Assembly (NCBI GenBank): GCA_963921425.1
Contig: OY992838.1
Span: 16,368,001-16,432,000, forward strand
Direction: 5' to 3'
Length of the DNA stretch: 64,000 nt
Origin: Dryas octopetala
Taxonomy: Eukaryota > Streptophyta > Magnoliopsida > Rosales > Rosaceae
Part shown: positions 11,161-22,700 of the stretch, in pieces
How the letters are laid out: each line of letters opens with the position of its first letter
How positions within the stretch are numbered: the stretch's first letter is position 1
Position numbers and translations under genes: made by a program
Notes under the pieces: generated by a model
What the model was told of the DNA's origin: nothing
Databases searched by the model: none
What the model saw: the letters and a program-made list of their open reading frames with translations, nothing else

Positions 11161-11324
11161 ATGGATCACCATCACCATCACCACCACTACAATCCTCCTA
11201 CTCTCAACCAATTCATTCATCCCTTGAAACACCCAGCACCCTTTGTTCTCTCTGTTTCTGTCACTCTCTCACTCCCTCTTTGCCTGATTCATCCTCTTGG
11301 TCATTATCAATTTCTGAGGTAAAC
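11161..11324 (+). other. Possible short exon / leader ORF
   Basis: ATG at 11161 opens a 54-codon frame starting MDHHHHHHYNPPTL and ending TGAGGTAA, where TGAG|GTAAAC could equally be a splice donor. The preceding sequence is C/A-rich (CCGACAACAACAACAACCAC), as in many plant 5' leaders. No family is recognised and no downstream exon was found. It may be a transcribed leader or chance. Confidence 0.2.
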
Positions 11325-12435
11325 CCTAACTCCCAATTTTTAAGGTAAACCTTAACTCCCAATTTCTAAGGTAAGTGATTTCTTGAATTCAACATTTTGT
11401 CTTTAATTTTAGGAAACCTAATTCCCAATTTCTCTAACTTCTCTCACTACATCTCAGATCGAAAGAAATATTATAATCTTTCTCAGGTACACTCTGACCC
11501 ATTTTCGTTCTTTCTTCATTTTTTTTATTTAATTGTTTTTACTTAATTAGAAATCTTCTAGGGTTTGTTTATGCTTTTGCATGTGGTCTTAAATAGCTGT
11601 GAATGAATTCCTTAATACTATATTTTGAGAAGCCCATGGCAGGGTATCTAAATCTCCCAGTTTCCAGGACCAGGTCCACAATAATTTTGCTAGGAATAAT
11701 ATATCATTTTCAACATCAACTAGGACTATACATTAAGTAGAATCTAAAGTAAAGCTCCCCACTTTTTGGGTATTTCGTACCTCCCAACATATTTTTGAGG
11801 CCATAATTTGTTTGATATTGATAATATATGGTAGAAGCTGAACATAGTTTTGCAAATTGATCTTTTTTAAAACCCATCTATAGATCACAGCAGAGCACCA
11901 GTAGCATCAAAATGCAAAACGCCCTAAATTTGCAAGGGAATATCAAATATATATGATTTTCTTTTCCTAGAAGTTTCATATGCAACCTCAAATAAAAGAA
12001 AAAAAGTACAATCAGACTTTTCTTATTTTGATGTACTCCTAGTGTCAAAAGTTATGTGCATATTGCACCCAAATGGAATTTTCCCCTCTCCTCCCTCTTG
12101 TTAATGCATTAAAGGAGAAAATTGTAGTGGTAAGATTGAAATGGAATTCATTTTAACAAGAACAGTAAGGCTTCAAAACCCAAGAAGGACTAGAATTAAG
12201 TATCGTCATCGGTATGTGCAATTTCATTCTTACTAAATGGGCTATATGGCGTTTAATCAACAGGTTGGGTCAAGATAGAGGGTGCAGGTTCAGCTCTCAT
12301 AAAGGCAAGCCTAAAGACAGAGATAAGATATATAAGTAAGGTGATTTACTTGTACAGTATTTGTTCATTGCTGGTATAAATTAGAGTCTTATCCTTGTTT
12401 TGTATCTTTGTTCTTTGTTTTTAATAGACATATGA
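11325..12435. other. Spacer, no gene
   Basis: T-rich sequence with several intron-like features after 11324 (two near-identical copies of GGTAAACCCTAACTCCCAATTT around 11318 and 11343, later GGAAACCTAATTCCCAATTT). No exon was recognised. Confidence 0.35.
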
Positions 12436-12496
12436 GGGAAGGGGGAGGGTCTCTGGGGCTGGGTGGGGGAAGGGGAGGGCCGGGCCGGGTGGTGGG
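12436..12496 (+). other. G-run cluster (potential G-quadruplex)
   Basis: Within 61 bases there are at least nine runs of three or more G: GGGAAGGGGGAGGG, GGGGCTGGGTGGGGG, AAGGGGAGGGCC, GGGCCGGGTGGTGGG. The surrounding DNA is AT-rich, so the cluster stands out. Confidence 0.7.
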
Positions 12497-12985
12497 TTTA
12501 GTTTTTATTAGTTTTAGTTTAATTTGTAAGTTTATTTTTGTTTAATTTTTTTGTAATTATTTAGTTGAATTTTTTTATTATTTTTTAGAAGAATAGACAC
12601 TTTTACACATTTACCCCTAAAAATTAGTCAAGATCAATTTTTAACGGATGTTATAACTTATAATAGAGTTGACGGAAAGTCCTTAATTGAATAGTAAGTG
12701 GAAGTAAAGTTCTTAATTGGAACACTTTGAATGCCGCATCCTCAACTACGAATAGGTGATAATGTTACATCATTTTGCTCGAATTTTCCCAAAATTTAAA
12801 TAGAAAAACGGAGGAGTGTTCACCAAGCCAATTGAGTGGCGGCCAAGTAAATGACTGGCCAAGGATGCCATATACACGTTCACCACCACAATCCGCCACC
12901 TTCTTCTTCAATTTCTAAGTACACCCACCAAATTGCTAAGTAGACCCACCCATTTTTGTTAAGAGTACGTACCCACCTTGAAAAC

Positions 12986-12993
12986 TATAAATA
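12986..12993 (+). promoter_or_regulatory. TATA box (TATAAATA)
   Basis: CTATAAATAGGC is a textbook plant TATA box, 32 bp before the TRIM terminal repeat at 13025. No coding sequence follows it on the plus strand before the TRIM, so it may be a relic of a promoter into which the TRIM inserted. Confidence 0.35.
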
Positions 12994-13024
12994 GGCATCT
13001 CCTCCCCTTCATTTTGCCGCACCC

Positions 13025-13317
13025 TGATAGAATTAGAACATCTAACCCAAAACCAATTGGTAATGAGTGGAGAGGCCCAAAACTTATAAGCACATATGTT
13101 AAGCTCTAGTTTTCCGATGTGGGACATTGCTCCACATTACTCTCAACACGCCCCCACATGTGTGGCGAGATTTTGAGCCTTACACGTGAACAAATTGTAT
13201 TGGGTGACGTAGGAGCATGTGTGGCCGTTGGGCCTTACACGCGGATAACCAAGCTCTGATACCATGATAGAATTAGAGCATCCAACCCAAAACCAATTGG
13301 CAATGAGTAGAGAGGCC
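13025..13317 (-). mobile_element. TRIM retrotransposon, one terminal repeat truncated
   Basis: Terminal-repeat retrotransposon in miniature, oriented on the minus strand. The intact terminal repeat is 13025-13148 (124 bp, TGTTGAGAGTAATG at its 5' end, ATTCTATCA at its 3' end on the minus strand). The internal domain 13149-13264 (116 bp) starts with the initiator-Met primer-binding site TGGTATCAGAGC (complement at 13253-13264) and ends with a G-rich ACATGTGGGGGCG polypurine-like tract. The second terminal repeat begins at 13265 and is lost after 13317, where Copia sequence begins. No coding capacity, as expected; it needs enzymes from other elements. Confidence 0.85.
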
Positions 13318-13764
13318 ACCATGCCATGTGTATTAGCACCAGTTAACTGAGCAGTAATAGAGAGAGGAACAATGGCTGTATCATTTTGAGAAGCATTTAA
13401 AGTAGTATCAAGGATGGGCAACACTTCTAGAACTGGTCTGGAGGAAGTAGCAGTAGAGGTGGTCCTAGAAAAAGATTTAGTATTTCTAGAATTACCTTCT
13501 GAGATGAATGGAGAGTCATGAGACACTTGAGGAATAGAATCAGACACAGCAGTATTAGAAACATAAATGGAAGAAACAGGAATTGGAAGAACATTATGAG
13601 TGGAAGAACAAGCAGTAGACTCAATAGGAAAAGAAGTAGAAACAATAGGAGGAATTATTTGAGAATAAGGAAAAATTGACTCATCATGGATAACATGTCG
13701 AGATAAAAATATCCTATTAGTGGGAATATGAAAACAGATAGCCCCTTTATATCCTAAAGCATAA
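13318..13764 (-). mobile_element. Ty1/copia fragment: integrase C-terminus and linker
   Basis: The minus strand is open throughout. It reads YKGAICFHIPTNRIFLSRHV then HDESIFPYSQ, followed by a Ser/Thr/Pro-rich linker and ending THGMV. This is the segment between integrase and reverse transcriptase of Copia polyproteins (usual ending THPMVTRS). The sequence stops exactly at the TRIM junction. No retroviral-type enzyme domain is complete. Confidence 0.75.
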
Positions 13765-13775
13765 AACTAACATAT

Positions 13776-14567
13776 TTTCTTGGTTTACAGATCCAATATA
13801 AGGCCAATGGTGGTATCTTCATTTCCCAAGCGAAGTATGCTCGAGATCTCTTGACCAAAGATGGCATGTCTACCTACAAGCCTTGCAATTCTCCTTGTAA
13901 ACCTCACCTTCAAATGGCCAAAGATGAAGGGGATTTACTTTCTGATCCAACTCTATACAGGAGTTTAGTAGGTGCTCTACAATATCTGACCTTTACTAGG
14001 CCTGACATAGCCTATGCTACTAACACAGTTTGTCAATTTATGGCCCAACCTACTGAGATTCACTATGATGCAGTAAAAAAGATCTTAAGGTATGTGCAAG
14101 GTACTTTGCATCATGGACTTCATTATCGCTCGGGACTCATGGGGTTAACTGCCTACAGTGACTCTGACTGGGGTGGGAATATTAATGACAGGAGGTCTAC
14201 AACAGGCTACATTGTGTATCTGGCAGGAAATCCTATTTCTTGGCAGTCCAAGAAACAAGGCACAGTAGCTCGCAGCTCTACTGAGGTAGAATACAGAGCC
14301 TTGGCTAATACCGTGTCTGATCTTTATTGGCTTAGAAATGTTCTCAAGGATCTGCATATCAGTCTTCCTCTTCATCTGATCATCAGGTGTGATAATCTGT
14401 CAGCTATAGCTCTAGGCTCGAATCCTGTTTTTCATTCTAGAATAAAACACCTTGACACAGATTTTCACTACGTTAGAGAGAAGGTCCAATGTAAAGACCT
14501 GGAACTGGAGTATGTCTCTACTTCAAACAACACAGCAAATGTGCTCACCAAGGGTCTTCGATCATAG
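13776..14567 (+). pseudogene. Ty1/copia fragment: end of reverse transcriptase and RNase H
   Basis: A plus-strand frame begins FLGLQIQYKANGGIFISQAK at 13776 (C-terminal RT/connection). It continues SLVGALQYLTFTRPDIAYA, then RNase H with YSDSDWGG, STEVEYRALA, IRCDN and the C-terminal HYVREKV..LELEYVSTSNNTA. The RNase H acidic residues (D, E, D) are present. Integrase and most of RT are absent on this strand. The adjacent integrase/linker piece is inverted, so the locus is rearranged. It is followed by the polypurine tract and a 3' LTR. Confidence 0.9.
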
Positions 14568-14617
14568 TCCCTTGCATCATCATCATTGCTGCAACCTCAG
14601 ACTCGGTTCCCTTGTTG

Positions 14618-14631
14618 AGGTTGAGGGGGGG
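14618..14631 (+). other. Copia polypurine tract
   Basis: GGTTGAGGGGGGG sits immediately before the TGTTGACTG LTR start and primes plus-strand synthesis in LTR retrotransposons. Confidence 0.8.
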
Positions 14632-15050
14632 TGTTGACTGTCCAGCTGTAAATAGCTTAGTGGTTGGAGTATTGGTTATTTGAAGACCTATTAGTGTACG
14701 TATGACATGTGGCTGTACAACGTGTGGCTTTAGTTAGAGCATCTGTTAGAATTGTTAGACATTTTTCTGTTAGCAAGCTTATTAGCTAGATGGTTTTAGC
14801 TGTTGCAGTTGTTTTAGTATAAAAGGTCCTTAGCTTCCTTATTCTTGTAATACGATCTGCTCTTAATGAAAACACAGTTTCTTCTTCAAGATCTCTCTCT
14901 CTCTCTCTCTCTTTTTTCTTGTCTTCTTGATTCTTGGAGATACTGTGATCACACCCCTCACTTGGTTCTTTGAGAGCATCTCTCTCTAGATTACAAGCTT
15001 TCTCTTTTTCTCTCTCTAGAACAAGTGTTGATCTACACTTGTTCTTGGGC
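14632..15050 (+). mobile_element. 3' LTR of the Copia fragment (end approximate)
   Basis: Starts TGTTGACTGTCC directly after the polypurine tract. It contains a TATA box (TATAAAAGG, about 14819-14827), a (CT)n microsatellite at 14891-14911 and T/C-rich U5-like sequence. The 3' boundary is uncertain; a CA end near 15030-15055 is plausible. No matching 5' LTR occurs in the window. Confidence 0.65.
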
Positions 15051-17600
15051 ATATATACCAATAAAGTGGGAGCCCTTAGTTTAAATCTTTTGTTCTCTCC
15101 TTAGGACGATTTTCAATCTTGAAGTAGTTCCTAGTTAAGAATTTGGTTGGGTTGTCATCGGACATAACGATCAAATACTGAGTCCACAGTAGGGTAGCTT
15201 TGCCGGTTTTTTCAATCCGCCCCGAGTAGGTATTCGGTAAGATTCCCTAGATTCCAAAGCTTGGTTAATTTCTTTTAATTAAGTTGTTTACTTATTAGGG
15301 TTTAATCTTGTGATAGTTTTAAGTTAAGGAGGTCTACAATCGGATAAGTGCTCGATCCTAAACCTTTCTTGTCAAGTTGAATTAAGGGCATGATTAGTGA
15401 AAGTTAGATTTGTAGTAAAATAGCTAATTATGTACGATATGTTGAATTATAGACTTTCTACAAACTAATTAGACAACTAGGCAGCATACAATTAAAGTAA
15501 TAAGTTGGATTTATTCAATTACTTTACTTGTACGTTAAATCAAATTTATTTGTTAATCAATCAACTTAATAACGGATTAAGGCCACCCTTTTAAAGTAAC
15601 TGAACTCAGTGCATGAGCATATAGGCGCTGGACACTTGGTCAGAGCTCCCCCAGCCTCCCAAGCCCTGACCTGGTCATATTGTTGGACTTTAACTGGTTA
15701 ACCTTCATACTTAAATTAAAATTGGACGTAAGTAGAAACCCTAGGCCCAGACAATACATAAATACGGTCTTAGTAGACTCATTTCTGGAATTTTCAAGGA
15801 ATGTATGACCGAAAAGAAAAGGTCATGTCAAAATTCTGTCAAACTTTACTTTCAACTGAATTATTATTGGATCTTGGACTTTCCAGTTACCCAAAGAAAA
15901 GACAAGGACGTTGGTTTTGTGGAACTGCATCATCAAGTTAAGTTTGAAATCTAGATAGGTGAAATCCTCACACCGTGTCTATGAGACTTTTATTGTGTGT
16001 ATGTATGATAATAACTATTGTTGCCTGCAAATATGCATTGTTTTTACTTGTCATATCGCTCACATGATTTTTTATTATGATAACCAAGGTATTAAATTTC
16101 GTTTTTTTAGGGTGCCGAAATCGAAACACATGTTTAATAATTTTTCGGGAAGATTACGCCGAAATTTTTGAAATTTCAGCGAAATTTACCAAAATTTATC
16201 AAAATTATCGAAATTTTCATATTTTCTATTTTCTCCAACTTCAGAAATTCACCAAAAATAGTTCGAGACTCCAAATAATTCACCGAAAAATTCTACGAAC
16301 TCGTATTGATGAGTACTAATTTCCTATAACCTCAAAATAGTCAAATTGCTTTCAAAAAAATAATGAAAAATCCTACTCTTATAATTTAATTCTGAAAAAA
16401 AATAATAATCTCCAAATTCTTGAATTTTCATTTTCTAAAATTCATTTCCACACAACTAAGCTCTAGAACCACAACCAAAGGTCTAAGTTAGTTAAAATAA
16501 TTTTAAAGAAATTTCTAATTCCTTTAAACAAACCTTAAAACAAATTTGAAAAATTTAAGTAACAAAATTACCATAAGCCAAAATTTGGGTTGTTACACTT
16601 AGTGCAGACAAAGCTTGGCTAGGTGAGAGGCACGGGAAAAAAAGGAAGGAAAGATAAAAAAAAAACTGAAGAGAGAGGCACGGGGAAAAAAAGTAAGGAA
16701 AGAAAAAAAAAAGAAAAAAAAAAGAGAAAATAAAGGAGGGGGTTTGGAGCTTTTGGGCAATTGGAAAGAAAAAAAAAAGGTTTGAGATTTCGTTTAGTTA
16801 TTTTAAACCTTAAACTTTAATATATTTCTATATAAAAAAATAATTAAAAGTATCCTAAAGGGCTTAAAACCTAATATCCTAAAAAATATAGAGTATATAG
16901 GGTTTAATGTATAGATTATAGAGTATAAAGAGTATTAGGGAATATAGAATATATAGAGTATTAGGGTTTAGATTTTAGTGTATAATTAAATTATACAGTA
17001 TAAAGAATATAGTAATTAAATTAGATATCATGTGTGTTTGGGTGGCAGGAAAATAGGGGTAAAATGTCAATTTATGATATCAGTTGACAGTTTAAACTGA
17101 TGTCTTTACAAATTCTAGGAAAAAGGAAAACATTATATGTCAGGTGAAAAAAAATTAGTGATTTCTAATATAGTTCAAAAATCAGCAAAAAAAATAACTG
17201 ATGTTATTACTTTTACAATATCAGTTGATTTAACATCCGATATAAAATAGGCGATATCTATTAACAGTTTTGTTGTAATAAATGTTCAAGGGCTGAATTG
17301 TACATGTTTCTAACAGGAAATTTGAGTTCCTACTTTTGAAAGGAAAAGGAGTTGATGAAAAACATGAATTTTGTGGGTCTTCTGTGTTTCAAAAGACATT
17401 AAATTAAAGAACAACCAGCCTAATAGGTAAGAGTTTGAGAATTAAATTAATGTAGTATGAGAAAGGAAAATTGGAAAAAGAGAGAGTAAGCAAAAAATGT
17501 AAAACTTAGGCATGACAGACAAAACAAAATGCTCATCAAACACACCACTACACCTCCACTTGTGAAGGACAATTTAAGCTTGAAGCAATCTTTTTTTTTT
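15051..17600. other. Long spacer, no gene; retroelement-like and low-complexity tracts
   Basis: 15060-15700 contains leader-like sequence of unknown origin. 16080-16300 is built of AAATTT/CGAAATTT words. 16620-16760 has two copies of GAGAGGCACGG followed by A-rich runs. 16840-17010 is made of TAGAGTATATAGGGTTTA-like words. 17060-17290 carries paired GATATCAGTTGA / ACTGATGTT blocks and ends AACAGTTTTGTTGTAAT, faintly like a CACTA-type end. Short frames at 15959-16319 are not protein-like. Confidence 0.35.
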
Positions 17601-19755
17601 TTTTTTTTCAAGAAGGTTGGTCACTTTAAATTCTCAAGAACATAAAAGAATGGTTGGTTCTATTTGAACCCCTGATTTGCTCACCTTACCTCCTCATAGT
17701 TGACAATTTTAAAATACCAATTTTACCCTTGGAAAAAATAGTTGAAAAAAATTAACTCTGCCCACAGCTTTTCTTGCCTTGCGTAATTGATTGTAAAATC
17801 CATAAATAGTATCTCACCACAGCTACATGACAAATTAAAGATTCATGCAAAACCACATATTCAAAGAACACATTATCATCCTAATCTTTTACTAACAAGA
17901 GTTTCAAGTGACATTCCCGAAAGTACCAAAATGCATATCTCAATAAAAACAGATAGAAAAGAGTTTTCAAAAATAAAAATTCAGCAACCAGTGTTTACAA
18001 ATCACAATTGTATTCTAATATCTGTACAGTGGGCTACTTCTCGAAAGTCAAACTTGATCAAAATCTGGAGCTTGTAATTCTCTGTAAGGTTGTTCGGGAT
18101 TGGAGAATTGTGTTATGCTGGTTATTGCCTTGGCGCCCATGAAAATTGCCTGTCCATCTCATCAGCAGAGTTTGACATCTTGTCGACTAAGCCTGGAAGA
18201 ACAATAAACGATTTCAGTGGCATGATGCAATTAAATTCTCAAGAATTAATCGCAGACGAACAAAAACTAAAAATTCTGGTTTGCACTCAGTTACATGTTG
18301 CATTAATTCTTATCGGCTGAACTTGTACCCTCTATTCTAATCTGTTAATTTATAACTTCAACAATCAATATGTAACAAAACTGATGGGTAGATTTGTTAG
18401 TGTCCATAGACAATCAACCCATTCATATTGAGCAAGAAGCATATAAAATATAATTGGCCTTAATTTACATATTTGTTAGCTTCTAAAGCTCCAGTGTAAT
18501 CTTCATATTCTTTGAACAAGAAGTATATAATATGTACGGATTTTATCAAGGATGGCAATCTAATTTTGCTTAAAATGTAATTTATGTCATTGCAGGCTGC
18601 TGCAGAGGAAAAGTTCAAGCTTTGCAGCATAGTATATCAATCGTTGGGTGCCAACAATATGATCAACTCATGGACTAATTATCTAGCAGGAACACAATTA
18701 CTATGGCACCTTGGTGACAAAATATAAAAGGCATGCATTTGACTAGAAAATATTAAGTATACTTAGTTTCTTGTGTTTTATTCACTCACATCAAAACAAA
18801 ACTCTTTAATTAGTTGTGGTTTGCAACAGGAAATTTGATGTAATCTCAAACACAATAGAAAACTCTTTTGTATCCACGATGGAAGACTTACTCGTATAAA
18901 AAGAAGGGATCCGGAGGTATGTGAGCATTAACCAAGAAAAAAACCCCGGGCATTGTGTATTAAAAACAAGATGATGCACCAGCCTGTGGTTGACAGAAAA
19001 ACATTAGATACTCATCAACTGTATAATCCATCACAATCAATACATTTCTTCATTGATGAAATCATATCAGACATATTTTATCAAAAAATATATAAAACAT
19101 TTGAGACTTAGTAATGTAAATAGCCAAATTCAGTACCAGCTGGTATTGATTGATATTTCAAACTGCACTCTATGTCTTCTTAATTAGGATTCAAAATGGT
19201 TATCAAAACATTTTCTGGTCTCTAACTTGAGAAAGGAAATTTTTGGTGTGAAACCAAGTTTGGGTGTGAATCACCTGGAGTGAATTCAGTCTCTATCTTT
19301 ATCTTTTAAGAGGTTCAATCTTCTCGTTGTCTTAATCTGCTTAGCCTACTAAGAAACTGTTTCTTGAGTTCATATCTTCTTATATTCTTGCCCATCTGGC
19401 ATTTTCAGCAATTCTATTGTCTTCCCTTACTTCTGAAATTTCTAGCAATCCTTCTAAACCTGAGTTTAAATCTTATCTTACACATAACTTATCTTATGTT
19501 GAATAACCTCAATTCACTAAAATGGAATTAAGACTTGCATTGGAAATTGAACAAACCGTAAACTAGAGGAGTCTACACAGCCATTGGATCTACTTTGTTT
19601 CTGAATTTTAAGGAGAAAGAAAGAGTAAGCCAAAAATGTAAAAACTAATATGTCGAAAAAGAAATAGTAAGAGAAATTTGAAACCAGGGGAGATTTCAAT
19701 CGATTGGATGTCGATCTGTTGAATATGCATATATGTTTGATCAAAGTAAGGGCTT
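17601..19755. other. Spacer downstream of the NLR, no exon recognised
   Basis: A poly(T) run at 17591-17609 and AT-rich sequence. Open frames at 17787-18077 and 18090-18320 have no recognisable family. I searched the minus strand for further LRR exons after the splice-like site at 19810 and saw none. Confidence 0.35.
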
Positions 19756-22700
19756 TTAGATTCGCTGCTGAAAAATGAAATTTACAAGCATAGACTGCAG
19801 AATTAGTACCTGACTGAGATGGAATAATTTTGGTGGCATTCCCCCTTCCGGAAATGATTCCAATTCTGGACAATTTTCTATTGACATAGTCTCAAGAGAT
19901 GGGAGAAGGGTGTGCATCTCTTCTGGCAGTGACCTCAATTTCTCACAGAAGCGGATCTTCATCTTGGTCAAGTTGGGCGCTTGTAGCCCTCCATCGGGAA
20001 AACACACCAAATTTGGGCATTCCTCTATTTTTAATTTCGTGAGGGATAGGAGGAGTTTAGGGCATTGGGAAGTAGCAAGGGATTCTACATTAGCGTTCCT
20101 GATTCTGAGCTTTTCAAGCTTTGGGAAGTAGTCTAACGGGAATCTCCCGCTTAGCTTGGGACAATCCCTCAACTCAAGCTCACAAAGATTAGGAAAAGCT
20201 CCACCCTCTTGATTGCCTCCAACATAAGACCATTCTTGCCACTCCCGCATACTTATGAATTTCAAAACTTGCAGAGATCTAAATGGCACCCTTATTCCAC
20301 AAGTATCGTCACCATAAAACTCAGGGCCTATGGACACCACTCCATTTAAGTCAATAATTTCAAGCTTTCTGAGGGAGGGTAACTGCCCAAGTGGTGGCAA
20401 GAAGAAACAATATTCACATTTCTCAAGTTTTAGAGAAACTAGATTGGAGGAAGAATGATCTACTAACCAATCAGGAAATCTTGTAGCCACATAAGAACGG
20501 ATCGTGAGTATTTTTAGGTTTGTATGAGGTTGGAGGTTGGCAAGCACTTCTCCATCTTTTTTTGAATCCTCAGTATCACCTCCCCATTCCAAACATAGTT
20601 GATTGAGATACTTCTTATCCCTCATATTGGCCTCCAAAGCATCCTCGGCCCTCACAATATTATGAAGCCCAGAAATAGAAAGTTGTCCGCGCAAAGACTT
20701 AAGCTCCTTCAACTCTGCAATGTTACGCCCAGTGTACTTGTCTAGGACAAACACGCCTTCAAACGTTTGTAGATCTCTCAATCTCCCCATATGTGGTGGC
20801 ATTTTTTCCAAGTCTTCGCATCCCGTGATATTAAGATGGCGCAAGCTGATTAGTCTTCCAAAGTTAGTTGGCAACTCAGCAAGAAAACAGCACCCTTCCA
20901 ACAATAACGTCTGTAAATTATGTAAAGTACACATCGTGTCAGGTAACTTTTGGATTAGACTGCCAGATAAGTCCAAGTACCTAAGATGCTTCAAGCTACC
21001 GATTGAATTTGGCAACTCATGAATATAATATCCTGATAAATTGATCAATCTTAGATATTGCAGCGCGGGCAAGAGATCATGCAGTTCACCATATACATTT
21101 AATGATGGTAAGGGTAGAAAAGTGTGTAAATGTTTGGCCTCATATAAAGCTTCCAATTTCTCTGAGCCATCAGAATCAAGTCCCGTCATATACGAAAAAT
21201 GACGAGTCTTGCTCACAATGTTGACAGAGTCATCATTGTTCTCCAACCTAACACAAAATTCTCCGGATAAAAATTTTGCTAAATCATTAACAAGGTCATG
21301 CATGATAAAACCACTTGAGGATAGAAACTTGGAACGTTGAAAAAATGACCTTGACATTAGATCATTAAAGTATTCCTCCCCAGTTTCTTCCATGGTTATA
21401 TTCTTGTTTTTAGGTTGTAAGAGATCTTCAGCCATCCACATCAAAATCAATTTTGATTTTTCAAATACATAATCTTTGGGAAAAATTGAACAATACATAA
21501 AACAACGCTTGAGATGTGGAGGTAGATAATGGTAACTCAACCATAGAGCCGGCAGAATCTCCATATCTGATAACTCCCATATTTCACTCTTCAGTATCTT
21601 TTCCCATTCCTCCGGATCTAATTTAGAGCGTAATAAACTCCCAAGTGATCTTGCAGCTAAAGGAAGACCTTTACACTTTCTAACAATTTGTTTTCCAACT
21701 TTTTCAAGATCTGGATGTGGATTCACTCCTGCATTTTGTAAGGCATGTTTTGCAAATATTAACCAGCAATCATCCTCGGAAATTTGCTCCAGACGGTGAA
21801 TTTGATCAAGAGTGCCCATCATAGATGCAACATCGTCAAAACGTGTTGTGACAATGATCTTGCTTCCATGGCTTCCGTTCTCAAAGGGACGATTTAAGAG
21901 ATCCAATTGGGAATAATTCACTTTCCAAACATCATCAAGAACAACGAGAAACTTTTTCCCCGTCAAAGCCTTCTTGAGATTAACTTGAAGCATATCTAGG
22001 TTTGTGATATGATCACACGTTTCTGAAGTGACTGACCCACAAATTGTTTGTGTTATTTTGACAATATCAAATTCTTCCGAAACACAAACCCATGCTCGGA
22101 GGTGAAACTCTTGCTGTACTCGATCATTGTTGTATACTAGTTGAGCAAGAGTGGTCTTCCCAATCCCCCCCATGCCCACAATGGGAATCACGCTTATCTT
22201 ATTGCCAGTCACGTCATCCGCTAGCAATAATTTGATGATGTTGTCCTTCTCCTTCTCCCTTCCAAATACAGAGTCTTCTCCCAAAGGCAAAGAAGTTGTA
22301 GGTAATCTTGCATATGCATGTAGGCTATCCTTAACATCTTCTTTCAAACCAAGCACATCTTTTTCACTTACAATAAGTTCTAACCTCTCAAGAATCTCCA
22401 ATATTCTGGGTTCCAGAGTTTTGTCAAGTTCATGCAAGGAAGGAGAAGTGATATTGTGTACCTGACGAGTGCTGCTGCTCCCAGATTCTTCTTCTTCCAC
22501 CTTGCGTCGCAGGGCTTCAGTCTTGATCTCATCCAACAGGTCCTCTGCATGATGGACAGCATCTTTAAGCTCATCAAGCCACTCCCTCACTCTCGGGTCT
22601 CTGATTTGCTTCCCTTCTGCATCATCAAGCACTGCATTCACTGACAACAACTTCAACTTCAACTTCTGGAGCAGCCCAGCAGTGACTTTGTGTCCTCGGA

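Noticed and set aside
13427-13645. Hydrophobic minus-strand frame (many Leu/Phe) as a membrane protein
   Set aside because: It is an alternative frame of the Copia linker, whose real frame is continuous with integrase motifs.
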